The translations under genes and the position numbers were made by a program. From Diadema setosum (taxonomy: Eukaryota > Echinodermata > Echinoidea > Diadematoida > Diadematidae), in contig CM067075.1 of assembly GCA_033980235.1 (NCBI GenBank), positions 18,240,844 through 18,304,843 on the forward strand: 64,000 bases of DNA, read 5' to 3'. Under the pieces are notes generated by a model. The model was not told the DNA's origin. It ran no database searches and worked only from the letters and a program-made list of their open reading frames with translations. Shown in pieces: positions 12,477 through 25,639 of this stretch; the first letter of the stretch is position 1; every line of letters begins with the position of its first letter.

Positions 12477-14057
12477 CCTTCTTTTACAGTTTGGTGAAGT
12501 TTCGTGAAAATGACAACGGCTTTGAATGTACAAAATACGTTTTATGAACCTTGTCCTTTAGCTCACCCCTAAACAGAAAACGTCGATGAGAAGGATTTGA
12601 GAGATTTCGGTGTTTTCTGAAACGTGAGAGCGCTTCTTGTTCTAGAATGAGAGTGTATGGAAAGTTTGAAGAAAATGACATGGACACCTTAACTGAAGTG
12701 CTTCACGATTTGATTCGTGAAGCATGGACAGTACTAAAAAGGTGACGAACGAAGGCAATGAAAACGTTTTCTCCCAGAATTTTGTGCTTTCCATTTAATT
12801 GCTGAAATACATGTGTCAGTTTAATATAAAGGGTGACAGAAAAGGCGGCAAACGTGACGAAATGGATTTACCCTCCAAATTGCTTTGCTTATGTATTACG
12901 GTTATATTATGTTGGATAGAGTTGCATGAATCTCATTCGATTTTATTACGAATTTTCTATAAGAGATTTGTTATGAGAACTAAATAGCTTGAAAGCATTA
13001 GACAGTCTCCCGGACACATGTCTTTTGCTTTCAAATGCTCAAGGGTGACGAAATCCATTTAATCCATAATTTGCTTGTCTTATGAGTCACATTCATGTTC
13101 CATTCCCGTTAGAGTTGCATGCCTGTCAATGTGTTTTATGAAGAGTTTACTTCCATTGTATTTCACTTTGTGCACTCAAATGTATCAGACAGCTCTAGAT
13201 AAAGGGTGACGAAATAAAGAAAACATTGACGATATCTGCTTATGGCCAACTATTATGTTTAGCAATTTCATCAAATCGCACACGGATTGTTTTACTTCTC
13301 GAAGTGCGTTATCAAGAATTTTGTGTTGCAGACAAATATAATATAAACGGGTTACAAATACAGTTTTAACTACAGGGCGACAAGAAACGGAGACAAGGGC
13401 CACGAAATACCTATAGCAAACGATATGCAATATACCAAATCGTTATTCACATTGCACTGTTGTATATATACTGGTGCTTTGTATTCCAGTGCTCAAAAGT
13501 ATATGAGGCACTTGAACATCAAGGTTGACGAAAAGAGGCTGTAAGAGTGACGAAGTCTATTTAACCCACAATTTGCTTTGCTTATACGTGACGATCATTT
13601 ATCACTTTGGTTCCAGTTGAATTCATCTCATTCTGTTTTATGACGAATTTCTTTCAAGTGACCTGGGCTGTCAAAGAAGTTCTTGATATCTAACATCGAG
13701 AAGCAAAATTTTAGAAAAGTGTGCAATTTGATGTAATATCTAAGCATATTTGTTGGCCAAATGGATTTCTTCACACCTGTTGCCTTTTAGTTCTTCACCT
13801 TCAATTTACAGCAGTTTGATGCATGTCAGGCAGCTAATTCTAATCACTTGTCAGTTGAAGAAAATTCTTCATAAAACACATTAAGAAACTCCCAACTGTA
13901 ACAAAAGTGGCATACGAATGTAATGTATAAAACGAAGTAAATCGATATCCCTTGCCGACTTTTTTTTTTTCGTTAAGTGATGATAAAGGTTACAAAAAAA
14001 CAAATTTCCCACTTTTGATCGTTAATAGTTCAAAAACTACATGTCAAATAACACTCT

Positions 14058-17000
14058 AAATAAATTTTGAATTTAGTGAAACTATTTTATGCTATCATTT
14101 TAAATTACCTCCAACAAAATTGTACACTATTCAGCTTGCTCATATCAATGTGAGTGTTATTTGAGACATAGTTTTTTGAACTATTAAGGATCAAAAGTGG
14201 GAAATGTCTTTTTTTGTAACTCCTAGTATCACTTAACGAAAAAAAAAAAGTCGGCAATAGAAATTGAATTACTAGGTTTATACATTACATTGATATTCCG
14301 CTTTTGTTACAGTTGGGAGTTTCTCAATGTGATTTATGAAGAATTTTCTTCAACTGACAAGTGATTAGAATTAAGTGCCTGAAATGCATCAAACTGCTGT
14401 TAATTGATGGTGAAGAACTAAAAAGGCAACAGGTTTGAAGAAATCCATTTGGCCAACAAATATGCTTAGATATTACATCAAATTGCACACTTTTCTTAAA
14501 TTTTGCTTCTTGATGTTAGATATCAAGAACTTCTTTGACAGCCCAGGTCACTTGAAAGAAATTCGTCATAAAACAGAATGAGATGAATTCAACTGGAACC
14601 AAAGTGATAAATAATCGTCATATATAAGTAAAGCATATTGTGGGATAAATAGACTTCGTCACTCTTACAGCCTCTTTTCGTCAACCTTGATGTTCAAGTG
14701 CCTCATATACTTTTGAGCACTGGAATGTGCAATGTGAATAACGATTTGGTATATTGCATATCGTTTGCTAAAGGTATTTCGTGGCCCTTGTCTCCGTTTC
14801 TTGTCCCCCTGTAGTTGAAACTGTCTGATGTATTTGTAACCCATCTATATATTTGTCTCCAATACAAAATTCTTGCTAACGCACAACAAGTAAAACAATC
14901 GGTGTGCGAATTGATGAAATTGCTAAACATAATAGTTGGCCAGAAGAAGATATCGTCATGATTGTCTTTATTTCGTCAGCCTTTATGTAGAGCTGTCTGA
15001 TGCATTTGTGTGCAGAAAATGAGACACAGGTCAATAGAAAAGTAAATTCTTCATCAAACACATTGACATGCGATGCAACTCTAACGAAAGTGGAACATGA
15101 ATGTGAGTTATAACAAAAGGAAATTATGGAGGAAGTCGATTTCGTCACCCTTGAGCTTTTGAAAGCAACATACATGTGTCCTGGAGACTGTCTAATACAT
15201 TTGCCGCCTTTTTCCGTCACATTTATATTGAAGTAACTCATGTAATTTCAGAACTCAAATGGAAAGCACAAATTTGTTGGAGAAAACGTCTTTACTGCCT
15301 TATTTCATCACCTATTATGTACTGTCTCAGTGCTTTAGGAATCAAATCAGAAAGCGTCCATTTGGAAAAAAACAAACAGGATATAGCAGACTGAGAAGCA
15401 CTTTTCGTCACAATACGTATAAACCAAGTATCCAATGCAAAGCGAGAGTCTTTTGTTAAAAACCTAGTATAGCACATTAAAAAGCATTTACAGGTCAGTA
15501 AAACATTAAGATATTTGTGCGTAATGATGGCTAAAGCGATTTCGGCATCATTTTATTTTTTCGTCACCCTTTACATAGCGGTAAATGATGAATTTGAAAA
15601 CTCGTATCTCGTAGAGAACTTTACGGAGCAAATCGTAAAATGCTCGTGCTTACTGAAATTATTTTTTCAGTTACCCTTTTCTTACAAGTGACTCATGTAT
15701 TTGCACACTAAGAAGCATGCATTTCGAAATGAGGTAGTATAATGATATCAGGTTCTATTCAAACATGTTGCTGGCTGAATCGATTTTATCACTTTTTGTC
15801 GGTATAAGTAATATATAAAATCGCTATATCACTCTACTCTTAAGTGCTTTATCAAGAACTTTGTATTTAAGAGATATAGAATGGAGAGAAATTTGTTCAA
15901 AATACATTGCTGACCGCTTTACTATGGTTTTCCTTCTCGATGGTAGATATCAGGAACGTCCTATTTTGAGAGCACAAGTCACTTGCCGCCGTTTTTCGTC
16001 AACACGTAGTCGAACTGTTTGATGTATTTGTAACTCGCTTCTCTTAATGTTTGTTTGCAATTCAAAATTATGATATAACGCACTTTGAGAGCTAAATCAA
16101 AGCGGTGTGCGATTTGATGAAAATGCTAAACATAATAGTTGATCAGAAGAATAACGTCATTTATGTGTATATTTCGTCACCCTTATGAAACGAATTTTTA
16201 TAACACACTTTGAGAAGTAAAACAAAGCGGTGTACGATTTGATGAAAATATAATAGTTCCCGAAAAGAAGATATAGTAATTTTTTGTGTTAATTTCGCCA
16301 CTCTGATGCATTTTAGTGAAACACATGTCACTCGAAGTAAAATCTTTATAAAACAGACATAGATGCACATCTAAGTGAAACATGCGTGTGATTTCTAAAA
16401 GAAATAAATAATGGACAGTCGATTTCGCTTCGTTCGGTATAAGTAAAGGTGATATCGGCATTATTGTACTTTTTTCGTCACACTTTACATACGGGTAAAT
16501 GATGAATTTGAAAACTCGTAACTGGTAGAGCATTTCAGAGGGCAAATCATTAAATGTTTGGGCATTATTTAAAGGAATCATTTTTTTTTCGTCGTTACTG
16601 TAAATAACGCAAATAAGGGAACGTAATGTAATGAACCTCTTCCAGTATTTTATGATTTATTCAATTTGCTAAAACGCATTAAAACCGAATGAGATTCGTG
16701 GAAAGTAATATCATAGTATAATACATAAGCATGTGCTTATGTACTATACGATGTGTGTTCTATCCACTTCGTCACATTTGCCGAGTTTGTCCGTCGCATT
16801 TGTATTGAAGTAACTCGTGTAATTTCAGAACTCACATGGAAAGCACAAATTTGTTGGAGATAACGTCTTTACTTCCTTCTTTCGTCACCATTTATGTACT
16901 GTCGCAGTGCTTCAGGAATCAAATCAGAAAGCGTCCATTTGGAAAAAAAAACGGGATATAGAAGACTGAGAAGCACTTTTGGTCACAATACGTATAAACC

Positions 17001-19133
17001 AAGTATCCAATGCAAAGCGAGAGTCTTTTGGGAAAAACTTAGTATAGCACATTAAAAAGCATCACCTGTCAGTAAAACATTATAAAGATATTTGAGCGTA
17101 CTGGTGACTAAAGCGATTTCGGCATCATTTTATTTTTTCGTCACCCTTTACATTGGGGTAAATGATGAATTTCAAAACTAGTATCTTGTAGAGAACTTTG
17201 CTCTTATCGAAATAATTTTTTCAGTTACCCTTTTTTTACAAGTGACTGATGTATTTGCACACTAAGAAGCATGCATTTCGAAATGAGGTAGTATAATGAT
17301 ATCAGGTTCTATTCAAACATGTTCCTGGATGAATCGATTTCGTCACTATTGTCGGTATAAGTAATATATAAAATCGTTATATCACTCTACTGTTAAACGG
17401 CTTTATCAAAAACTTTGTATTTAAGAGAAATGAAGTTTAGAAAAGTGTGTTAAAAAATTGGACACCACTTTGCTAAGGTTTTCCTTCTCGATGGTAGATA
17501 TCAGGAACGTCCTATTTTGAGACCACAAGTCACCTGACATTGAAACTTCCCGCCGTTTTTCGTCACCATGTAGTTGAACCGTATGACGTATTTGTAATTT
17601 GCTTCTCTGAATTACATTTGTCCGCAATATGTTAAAAAGAAATCTTTAAAACGCACTTTGAGAAGTAAAACAAAGCGGTGTACGATTTGATGAAAATGCT
17701 AAACATAACAGTTCCCCAAAAGAATATATAGTCATTTTTGTGTTTACTTCGTCACTCTTTGCGTAGAGCTGTCTGATGCATTTAAGTGAAACACATGTCA
17801 CTCGAAGTAAAATCTTTATAACACTGACATAGATGCAACTCTAAGTGGAACATGCGTCTGATTTCTAAAAAAAAAAGTAAATTATGGACAGTCGATCTCG
17901 CTTCTGTCAGTATAAGTAAAGGTGATATCGGCATTATTGTACTTTTTTCGTCACACTTTACATGCGGGTAAATAATGAATTTGAAAACTCGTATCTGGTA
18001 GATTAATTCACCGTGCAAATCGTAAAATGCTTGTGCATTATTTATTGGGAGTTTCTCAATGTGTTTAATGAATGTTCTTTAACTGACAAGTCATTTGAAG
18101 AATTAGAGGGCTCAAATGCATCAAACTGTTGTAAAATTGATCGTGGACTAAAAAGGCAAATAAGGCAAAGAAATCTATTTGGCCAACAAACATGCTTAGA
18201 TATTACATCAAATTGCGCACCACTTTGGAGTTTTATTTTCAAATGTTAGATATAAACAACTTGCAATTTTGACTTCAAGAAAATTCGTCATAAAACGGAA
18301 TGAGATGAATTCAACTGAAACCAAAGTGATATATCATCGTATTATAAGCGAAGCAAATTGTTGACTAAATCTACTTCGTCACTTTTCCGTCTCTTTTCGT
18401 CACCTATTATGATCAACTGCCTCATATATTTGAGTATTCAAATGCAAAGCACAAGTCTTTGGGACAAACGTAAGTAAAGATTCTCCTTTGCAATTTGGCA
18501 TAACCTTTTGGTATATTACTTGCATAGTCGTTTGCTAAAGGGATTTCGTCGTCCTTGCTGCCGTTTTTTGTCACCCCGTAGTTTGTCTGATGTATTTGTA
18601 ACCCCCTTTCTATCAATTGTATTTGTCTTCAATACAAAGTTCTTGATAAAGCCCTTTGAGAAGTAAAACAAGGGTGCGTGCGATTTGATGAAATTGTTGG
18701 CCATAAGAAGACATCGTCATGGTTGTCTTTTTTTTTATTTATTTCGTTTAGTTCCAGATTTTGGTCAAAGTTGAACCCTCTGTACAAAATTGAACTTTAC
18801 ATAAGAACCAATGATGTGTATGTGAGTGTGTGCTTACAATGACCCTCAACAACAAGACATGAATGCCACGAATACCACCTTTTCAGATCTCTGCTGACTA
18901 GGCATTTGGACTCTTGCTTCAAGGCACATGAATGCTTGATTAATAATTCATGATGGATTGCTTGCTGGGTACTGCTAGTCTGAATTCATGGTAACGGGTA
19001 AAATGCATGCACAATGAAAAAATAATCTCATGTTTTCATGTGTTTGCATAACCTACATTTCAGGATGAATAAAGAATAGCTGTGACAGTGCAATTTCTTC
19101 ATGAATATGTAATACAGCATTCCAATCCTTTCC
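14058..19133 (+). repeat. Direct repeat copy 2 (copy of 1,711-6,785) forming palindrome spacer
   Basis: Nearly identical to copy 1, including all internal landmarks. It runs out of alignment at 19,134, where copy 2 continues into a block (about 19,134-19,260) that resembles 1,595-1,710. The differences I saw include one extra T near 16,152, one fewer A near 17,875 and C to T near 17,233. Confidence 0.85.
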
Positions 19134-19352
19134 ATTGTTCAGGACCATTGTCAGGGTGTTAACAACACACTGCCATACACACCAATTTTGCACCCTGTGC
19201 AAAATTAAAATTTTGTATAGAAGGTTGAAAACAGAGCAAAATATGAAGCCTAACTTCTAAATAAATTTTGAATTTAGTGAAACTATTTTATGCTATCATT
19301 TTAAATTACCTCCAACAAAATTGTACACTATTCAGCTTGCTCATATCAATGT

Positions 19353-22300
19353 GAGTGTTATTTGACATGTAGTTTTTGAACTATTAACGATCAAAAGTGG
19401 GAAATTTGTTTTTTTGTAACCTTTATCATCACTTAACGAAAAAAAAAAAGTCGGCAAGGGATATCGATTTACTTCGTTTTATACATTACATTCGTATGCC
19501 ACTTTTGTTACAGTTGGGAGTTTCTTAATGTGTTTTATGAAGAATTTTCTTCAACTGACAAGTGATTAGAATTAGCTGCCTGACATGCATCAAACTGCTG
19601 TAAATTGAAGGTGAAGAACTAAAAGGCAACAGGTGTGAAGAAATCCATTTGGCCAACAAATATGCTTAGATATTACATCAAATTGCACACTTTTCTAAAA
19701 TTTTGCTTCTCGATGTTAGATATCAAGAACTTCTTTGACAGCCCAGGTCACTTGAAAGAAATTCGTCATAAAACAGAATGAGATGAATTCAACTGGAACC
19801 AAAGTGATAAATGATCGTCACGTATAAGCAAAGCAAATTGTGGGTTAAATAGACTTCGTCACTCTTACAGCCTCTTTTCGTCAACCTTGATGTTCAAGTG
19901 CCTCATATACTTTTGAGCACTGGAATACAAAGCACCAGTATATATACAACAGTGCAATGTGAATAACGATTTGGTATATTGCATATCGTTTGCTATAGGT
20001 ATTTCGTGGCCCTTGTCTCCGTTTCTTGTCGCCCTGTAGTTAAAACTGTATTTGTAACCCGTTTATATTATATTTGTCTGCAACACAAAATTCTTGATAA
20101 CGCACTTCGAGAAGTAAAACAATCCGTGTGCGATTTGATGAAATTGCTAAACATAATAGTTGGCCATAAGCAGATATCGTCAATGTTTTCTTTATTTCGT
20201 CACCCTTTATCTAGAGCTGTCTGATACATTTGAGTGCACAAAGTGAAATACAATGGAAGTAAACTCTTCATAAAACACATTGACAGGCATGCAACTCTAA
20301 CGGGAATGGAACATGAATGTGACTCATAAGACAAGCAAATTATGGATTAAATGGATTTCGTCACCCTTGAGCATTTGAAAGCAAAAGACATGTGTCCGGG
20401 AGACTGTCTAATGCTTTCAAGCTATTTAGTTCTCATAACAAATCTCTTATAGAAAATTCGTAATAAAATCGAATGAGATTCATGCAACTCTATCCAACAT
20501 AATATAACCGTAATACATAAGCAAAGCAATTTGGAGGGTAAATCCATTTCGTCACGTTTGCCGCCTTTTCTGTCACCCTTTATATTAAACTGACACATGT
20601 ATTTCAGCAATTAAATGGAAAGCACAAAATTCTGGGAGAAAACGTTTTCATTGCCTTCGTTCGTCACCTTTTTAGTACTGTCCATGCTTCACGAATCAAA
20701 TCGTGAAGCACTTCAGTTAAGGTGTCCATGTCATTTTCTTCAAACTTTCCATACACTCTCATTCTAGAACAAGAAGCGCTCTCACGTTTCAGAAAACACC
20801 GAAATCTCTCAAATCCTTCTCATCGACGTTTTCTGTTTAGGGGTGAGCTAAAGGACAAGGTTCATAAAACGTATTTTGTACATTCAAAGCCGTTGTCATT
20901 TTCACGAAACTTCACCAAACTGTAAAAGAAGGCCCCTGTCTACTTTCAAAATACTCTTCATCTTCACCAACCACCACGTAATCTCCGGTCATCAAACTCG
21001 CTAAAATTACAGGTACCTCGAATCAAGCGTAATTGGGGGGATCGTGCTTTTTCATATATGGGCCAAAAACTATGGAATGGCCTACCAAAACCTCTTAGAG
21101 AAGCATCTTCCATTGATGATTTCAAAAAGAATCTCAAGACGTATATTTTCAATTTAAATTAACAAATTATTGTATACCTGTATGTGTACGTATATAGGCC
21201 TATTGATTGTTGGTTTACTGTCTTAGTTTCTGTGATACTGTTGTAACGTGACACAATATGTACTCTGTTCTATAGCGCCTCGAGTATCTTTTTTAGGTAG
21301 AAATGTGCGCTTTATAAGAGTCTCACTATTATTATTACTAATTCTAGAAAAACAAAACAGCTCGGTTTTGTGCTAGTAGCCCCCCAATACGACATATTTT
21401 ATCGCAAGTCCCCAAAATTTGGTCACGAACCTTTGCAAGGATGCCCTGACAGGGTGAGTTCATGGAACTTATGCTGTACATTCAAAACCAATGTCATTTT
21501 CACGAAACTTGACCAAATTGTAGACGAAGGCTTACCTAATTCCCGAAAAGCAATAAAAAGTGAGGGTTCATGTGCTAGATTTTGTGCTGGTAGCACCCCC
21601 ATATGATAGAAATCATCCTAGGACCCCCAAATCTTTTTATAAGCCTATCGTGGGTGCCCTGATTAGGTGGGGTTCATGAATGTCATGCTGTGCATTCAAA
21701 ACCCATATCATTTTTACGAAATTTTATCAAATTGTAGAAGGGTTACTAAATACAGAACAATTGTAAAAATGGGTTGTTCATGTACTCGTTTTTAGTGCTA
21801 TCAGAGCCTCCTTGCGACCGAAATCATTGTAAGACCCACAAATATGACCAGGAACTAATCCAGGGATATACCGTGCTAGGATGCATGAATCTCATGCGGT
21901 TCACTCAAAACCCCATTTCCCTTGTTTTTTTCTTTCTTTTTTAATATTCAAAAAGGAAGGTTCCTGTGCGTTTTTGCTATTATTTTCCGTACACACCCAT
22001 AATGATATGATGTGAACGGAAGTGGAAAACTCCACATTGACATGCTATTTTGTTTGTTTTACACACTTACTGTAACCATGTGCAGAAACTGATGATGGAG
22101 GAACAATAAATACAAGGAAATGAGAGTTTTGGCGGTCCTTCAAAGGAAAAACAAATTTTAATATAATGAAGTTGATTGTAGATTTGCATGTGTTGGTTGT
22201 TGCAGTGGTTGGTAAAGCGCGTGTTGTAAACTATGGAGATGTACCTTGAGTACCCCTGTAGAGCCCACTAATGTCAAAATCGCCCACTAATGTCAAAACA

Positions 22301-23674
22301 ACCACTGTCATAACACGTTGACAACAAATGTCATAACAACCACTAATGTCATAACAAGTCGACGACAAATGTTAAAACAACCACTAATGTCATAACACGG
22401 CGACAAATGTCAAAATCGGATCAACCACTAATGTCATAACACGTCGACGACAAATGTCAAAATTTCCAAATCTACTGCAAATGTCATTACGCGTCACAAG
22501 GGCGGATCCAGGAATTCCATGAAGGGGAGGCGCCTTTACAAAATCAAAAGCTGGCGCGACCCTCGCCCCTACCTCCCCCCCCCCATTTTCTTATTTCTAT
22601 TTCTGTTGTGTTGACAAAATAAATAGAGGGGCACTAAAGGGGGATGCGCCCCCTCTAAATCCGCGATTACATCAACCACAAATATCAATATTGGATTAAC
22701 CACAAATATCAATATTGGATTAACCACAAATGTCATAACACGTCAACCACAAATGTCATAACGCGTCACAGGGGTGGATCCAGGAATTCCGTAAAGGGGA
22801 GGGGGGCGCCTTTACAAAATCAAAGGCTAGCGCGACCCCCTCCATTTTCTTATTTTTGTTTCTGTTGGTTTAACCTAATATAGTGAGGGTGTACCAGAGG
22901 GGAATGTGCCCCCTCTCTATCCATCGTTGCGTCAACCACAAATGGAAAAACTCATTGCTTGCATTGCAGGGGCGGATCCATGAATTCCGTAAAGGGGAGG
23001 CGGCGTTACAAAATTAAAGGCTACCGCACCCCCCCCCCATTTTTTCTTTTTATCTATGTTGTTTTAACAAAAAAAAAAGGGGGGCACCAAAGGGGGATGC
23101 GCCCCCTCTCGATCCATCATTGCGACAACCACAAATGACCAAACTCGTTGCTTGCATTACAGGGGCGTATCCAGGAATTTCTTAAGACGTCGACCACAAA
23201 AATGTCGAAATTTCCAAACGTACTGCAAATGTCATAACGCGTCACAGGGGTGGATCCAGGAGTTTCGTAAAGGGGAGCCGCCATTACAAAATTAGAATTG
23301 TCGCACCCCCTATTTTTTCTTTTTATTTCTGTTGTTTGAAAAAAAAAAGATGAAAGAAGGCACCAGAGAGGAATGCGCCACCTCAATCCGCGATTGCATT
23401 ACAGGGGCGGGTAAAGGAATTCCGTAATGTAAGCATAGACTTTTGATATTTGTGGTTGACGCAATGATGGTTCGAGAGGGGGCTCATCCCCCTCTGGTGC
23501 ACCCTCACTATAATCATTAGGTTAAAACAACAGAAACAAAAATAAGAAATGGGGGGAGAAAGAGAGTGTCGCGCCAGATTTTGATTTTGTAATGTCGCCC
23601 CCCGCCCCTTTACGGAATTCCTGGATCCACCCCTGTGACGCGTTATGACATTTGTGGTTAATCCCCGATTTTGA
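19353..23674 (-). repeat. Right arm of large near-identical palindrome
   Basis: Reverse complement of 9,736-14,056. The pairing ends outside at GATTTTGACTT (23,674) and inside at GTGTTATTTGACATG (from 19,353). The 100 bp just inside this arm (about 19,255-19,352) are also a direct copy of about 14,057-14,156, so the inner breakpoint lies in duplicated sequence. Confidence 0.9.
20933..21337 (+). mobile_element. L2/CR1-type LINE 3' fragment with (ATT)n tail
   Basis: An open frame from 20,935 to the TAA at 21,160-21,162 encodes 75 residues with the ORF2 C-terminal signature RSS-x(n)-GDRAFSYMGQKLWNGLP, then LREASSIDDFKKNLKTYIF. A short 3' UTR and an ATTATTATT tail follow. The reverse transcriptase itself is absent, so this is a dead 5'-truncated insertion. 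It differs in sequence from the LINE at 25,640. Confidence 0.88.
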
Positions 23675-24470
23675 CTTCTGGTTGACGCAATCGCGGATTG
23701 AGAGGGGGCGCATCCCCCTTAAGTGCCCCTCTCTTTATTTCGTCAACACAACAGAAATAAAAAGAAGAAAATGGGGAGGGGGAGATAGCGCCAGCCTTTG
23801 ACTTTGTAAAGACGCCTCCCCTTTACAAAATTCCTGGATCAGCCCCTCTAATGCAAGCAATGAGTTTTTCCATTTGTGGTTCACGCAATGAGGTATCGAG
23901 AGGGGGCGCTTCCCCCTCTGGTGCGCCCTCACTATATTAGGTTAAACCAACAGAAACAAAAATAAGGAAAGGGGGGTCACGCCAGCCTTTGATTTTGTAA
24001 AGACGCCCCCCCCCCCTTTACGGAATTCGTGGATCCGCCCCTGTGACGCGTTATGACATTTGTGGTCGACGGTGTTATGACATTTGTGGTTAATCCAATA
24101 TTGATATTTGTGGTTGACGCAATCGCGGATTTAGAGGGGGGCGCATCCCCCTTTAGTGCCCCCTCTTTATTTTGTCAACACAACAGAAATAAAAATAAGA
24201 AAATGGGGGGGTCGTGGGTCACGCCAACCTTCCATTTTTTTTTTAACGCGCCTCCCCTTTATGTAATACCCTGGATCCGCCCTTGCGACGCGTCATGACA
24301 TTTGCCGTAAATTTGGAAATTTGGACATTTGTCGTCGACGAGTTATGACATTAGTGGTTGATCCGATTTTGACATTTGTCGTCGACGTGTTATGACATTA
24401 CTGGTTGTTTTGACATTAGTGGGCGATTTTGACATTAGTGGGCTCTACAACCCCCCCCCCAAAAAAAAAA
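22260..24470. repeat. Mirror and additional copies of GC-rich and short-period arrays
   Basis: 22,260-23,674 mirrors 9,736-11,150. From 23,675 to about 24,300 two or three more CAGGGGCGGATCC-type units follow in the opposite orientation, then short TGACATTAGTGG units to 24,447. A C-run and an A-run (24,450-24,476) mark the junction with the third palindrome. No gene is seen. Confidence 0.6.
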
Positions 24471-25639
24471 AAAAAACACTTCGTCAATCTTACCGCCTCT
24501 TTTCCACAACCTTGATGTTCAAGTGCTGCATATATTTTTGAGCACTGAAATACAAAGTACAAGCCGGGGGGGGGGGGGGGGGGAAACGCCATTATATATA
24601 CTCCTGTGGTATATAGCATTTGCTAAAGGGATTTCGTGGCCCTTGTCTCCGTTTCTTGTCCCCCTGTAGTTAAAACTTTCTGATGTATTTGTAACCGACT
24701 TATATATTTGTCTCCAATAAAAAATTCTTGCTAACGCACAAGAAGTAAAACAATTGGTGTGCGATTGATGAAATTGCTAAACATAATAGTTGGCCAAGAA
24801 GATATCGTCATGATTGTCTTTATTTCGTCAGCCTTTAATGTAGAGCTGTCTGATGCATTTGAGTGCACAAAATGAAACACAGGTCCATCCAAGTAAATTC
24901 TTCATCAAACACATGCAATGCAACTCTAACGAATGTGGAACATGAATGTGAGTTATAACAAAAGGAAATTATGGACTAAGTCGATTTCGTCTACCTTGAG
25001 CATTTGAAAGCAAAATACATGTGTCCTGGAGACTGTTTAATACATTTGAGATATCTAGTCCAAAGAACAAATCGCCACTTTAAAATTCGTATTAAAACCA
25101 AATGAGATTCGTACAAAGTAATAATATCATCGTATACTACATAAGAATGTGCTTATGTATTATACGATGTGTGCTCCATCCACTTCATCACATTTGCCGC
25201 CTGTTTATATTAAAGTAACTCGTGTAATTTCAGGACTCACGTGGAAAGCACAAATTTCTTGGAGATAACGTCTTTACTGCCTTCTTTCGTCACCTTTTAT
25301 ATACTGTCTCAGTGCTTCAGGAATCAAATCAGAAAGCGTCCATGTGGAAAAAAAAAAAGGGATATAGCAGACTGAGAAGCACTTTTGGTCACAATACGTG
25401 TAAACCAAGTATCCAATGCAAAGCGAGAGTCTTTTGAGAAAAACTTAGTATAGCACATTAAAAAGCATTACCTGTCAGTAAAACATTACAAAGATATTTG
25501 AGCGTACTCGTGGCTAAAGCGATTTCGGCATCATTTTATTTTTTTTCGTCACCCTTTACATTGGGGTAAATGATGAATTTGAAAACTCGTATCTTGTAGA
25601 GAATTTTACGGAGCAAATCGTAAAATGCTTGTGCTTATT

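Larger units (their letters stand above)
9736..14056 (+). repeat. Left arm of large near-identical palindrome (pairs with 19,353-23,674)
   Basis: Every landmark maps to the right arm with coordinates summing to 33,409 or 33,410, so the arms are collinear over 4.32 kb with almost no length change (one homopolymer difference near 10,332). From the outside in, the arm holds a GC-rich repeat array, a short-period array, a block with a period of about 210 bp, a LINE 3' fragment and satellite-family DNA. The spacer 14,057-19,352 is direct repeat copy 2. Confidence 0.9.

Noticed and set aside
24560..24585. G-run and other homopolymers (24,565, 48,121, 51,970) as G-quadruplex or regulatory sites
   Set aside because: They are mononucleotide runs at repeat junctions, and run lengths are unreliable in assembled sequence.
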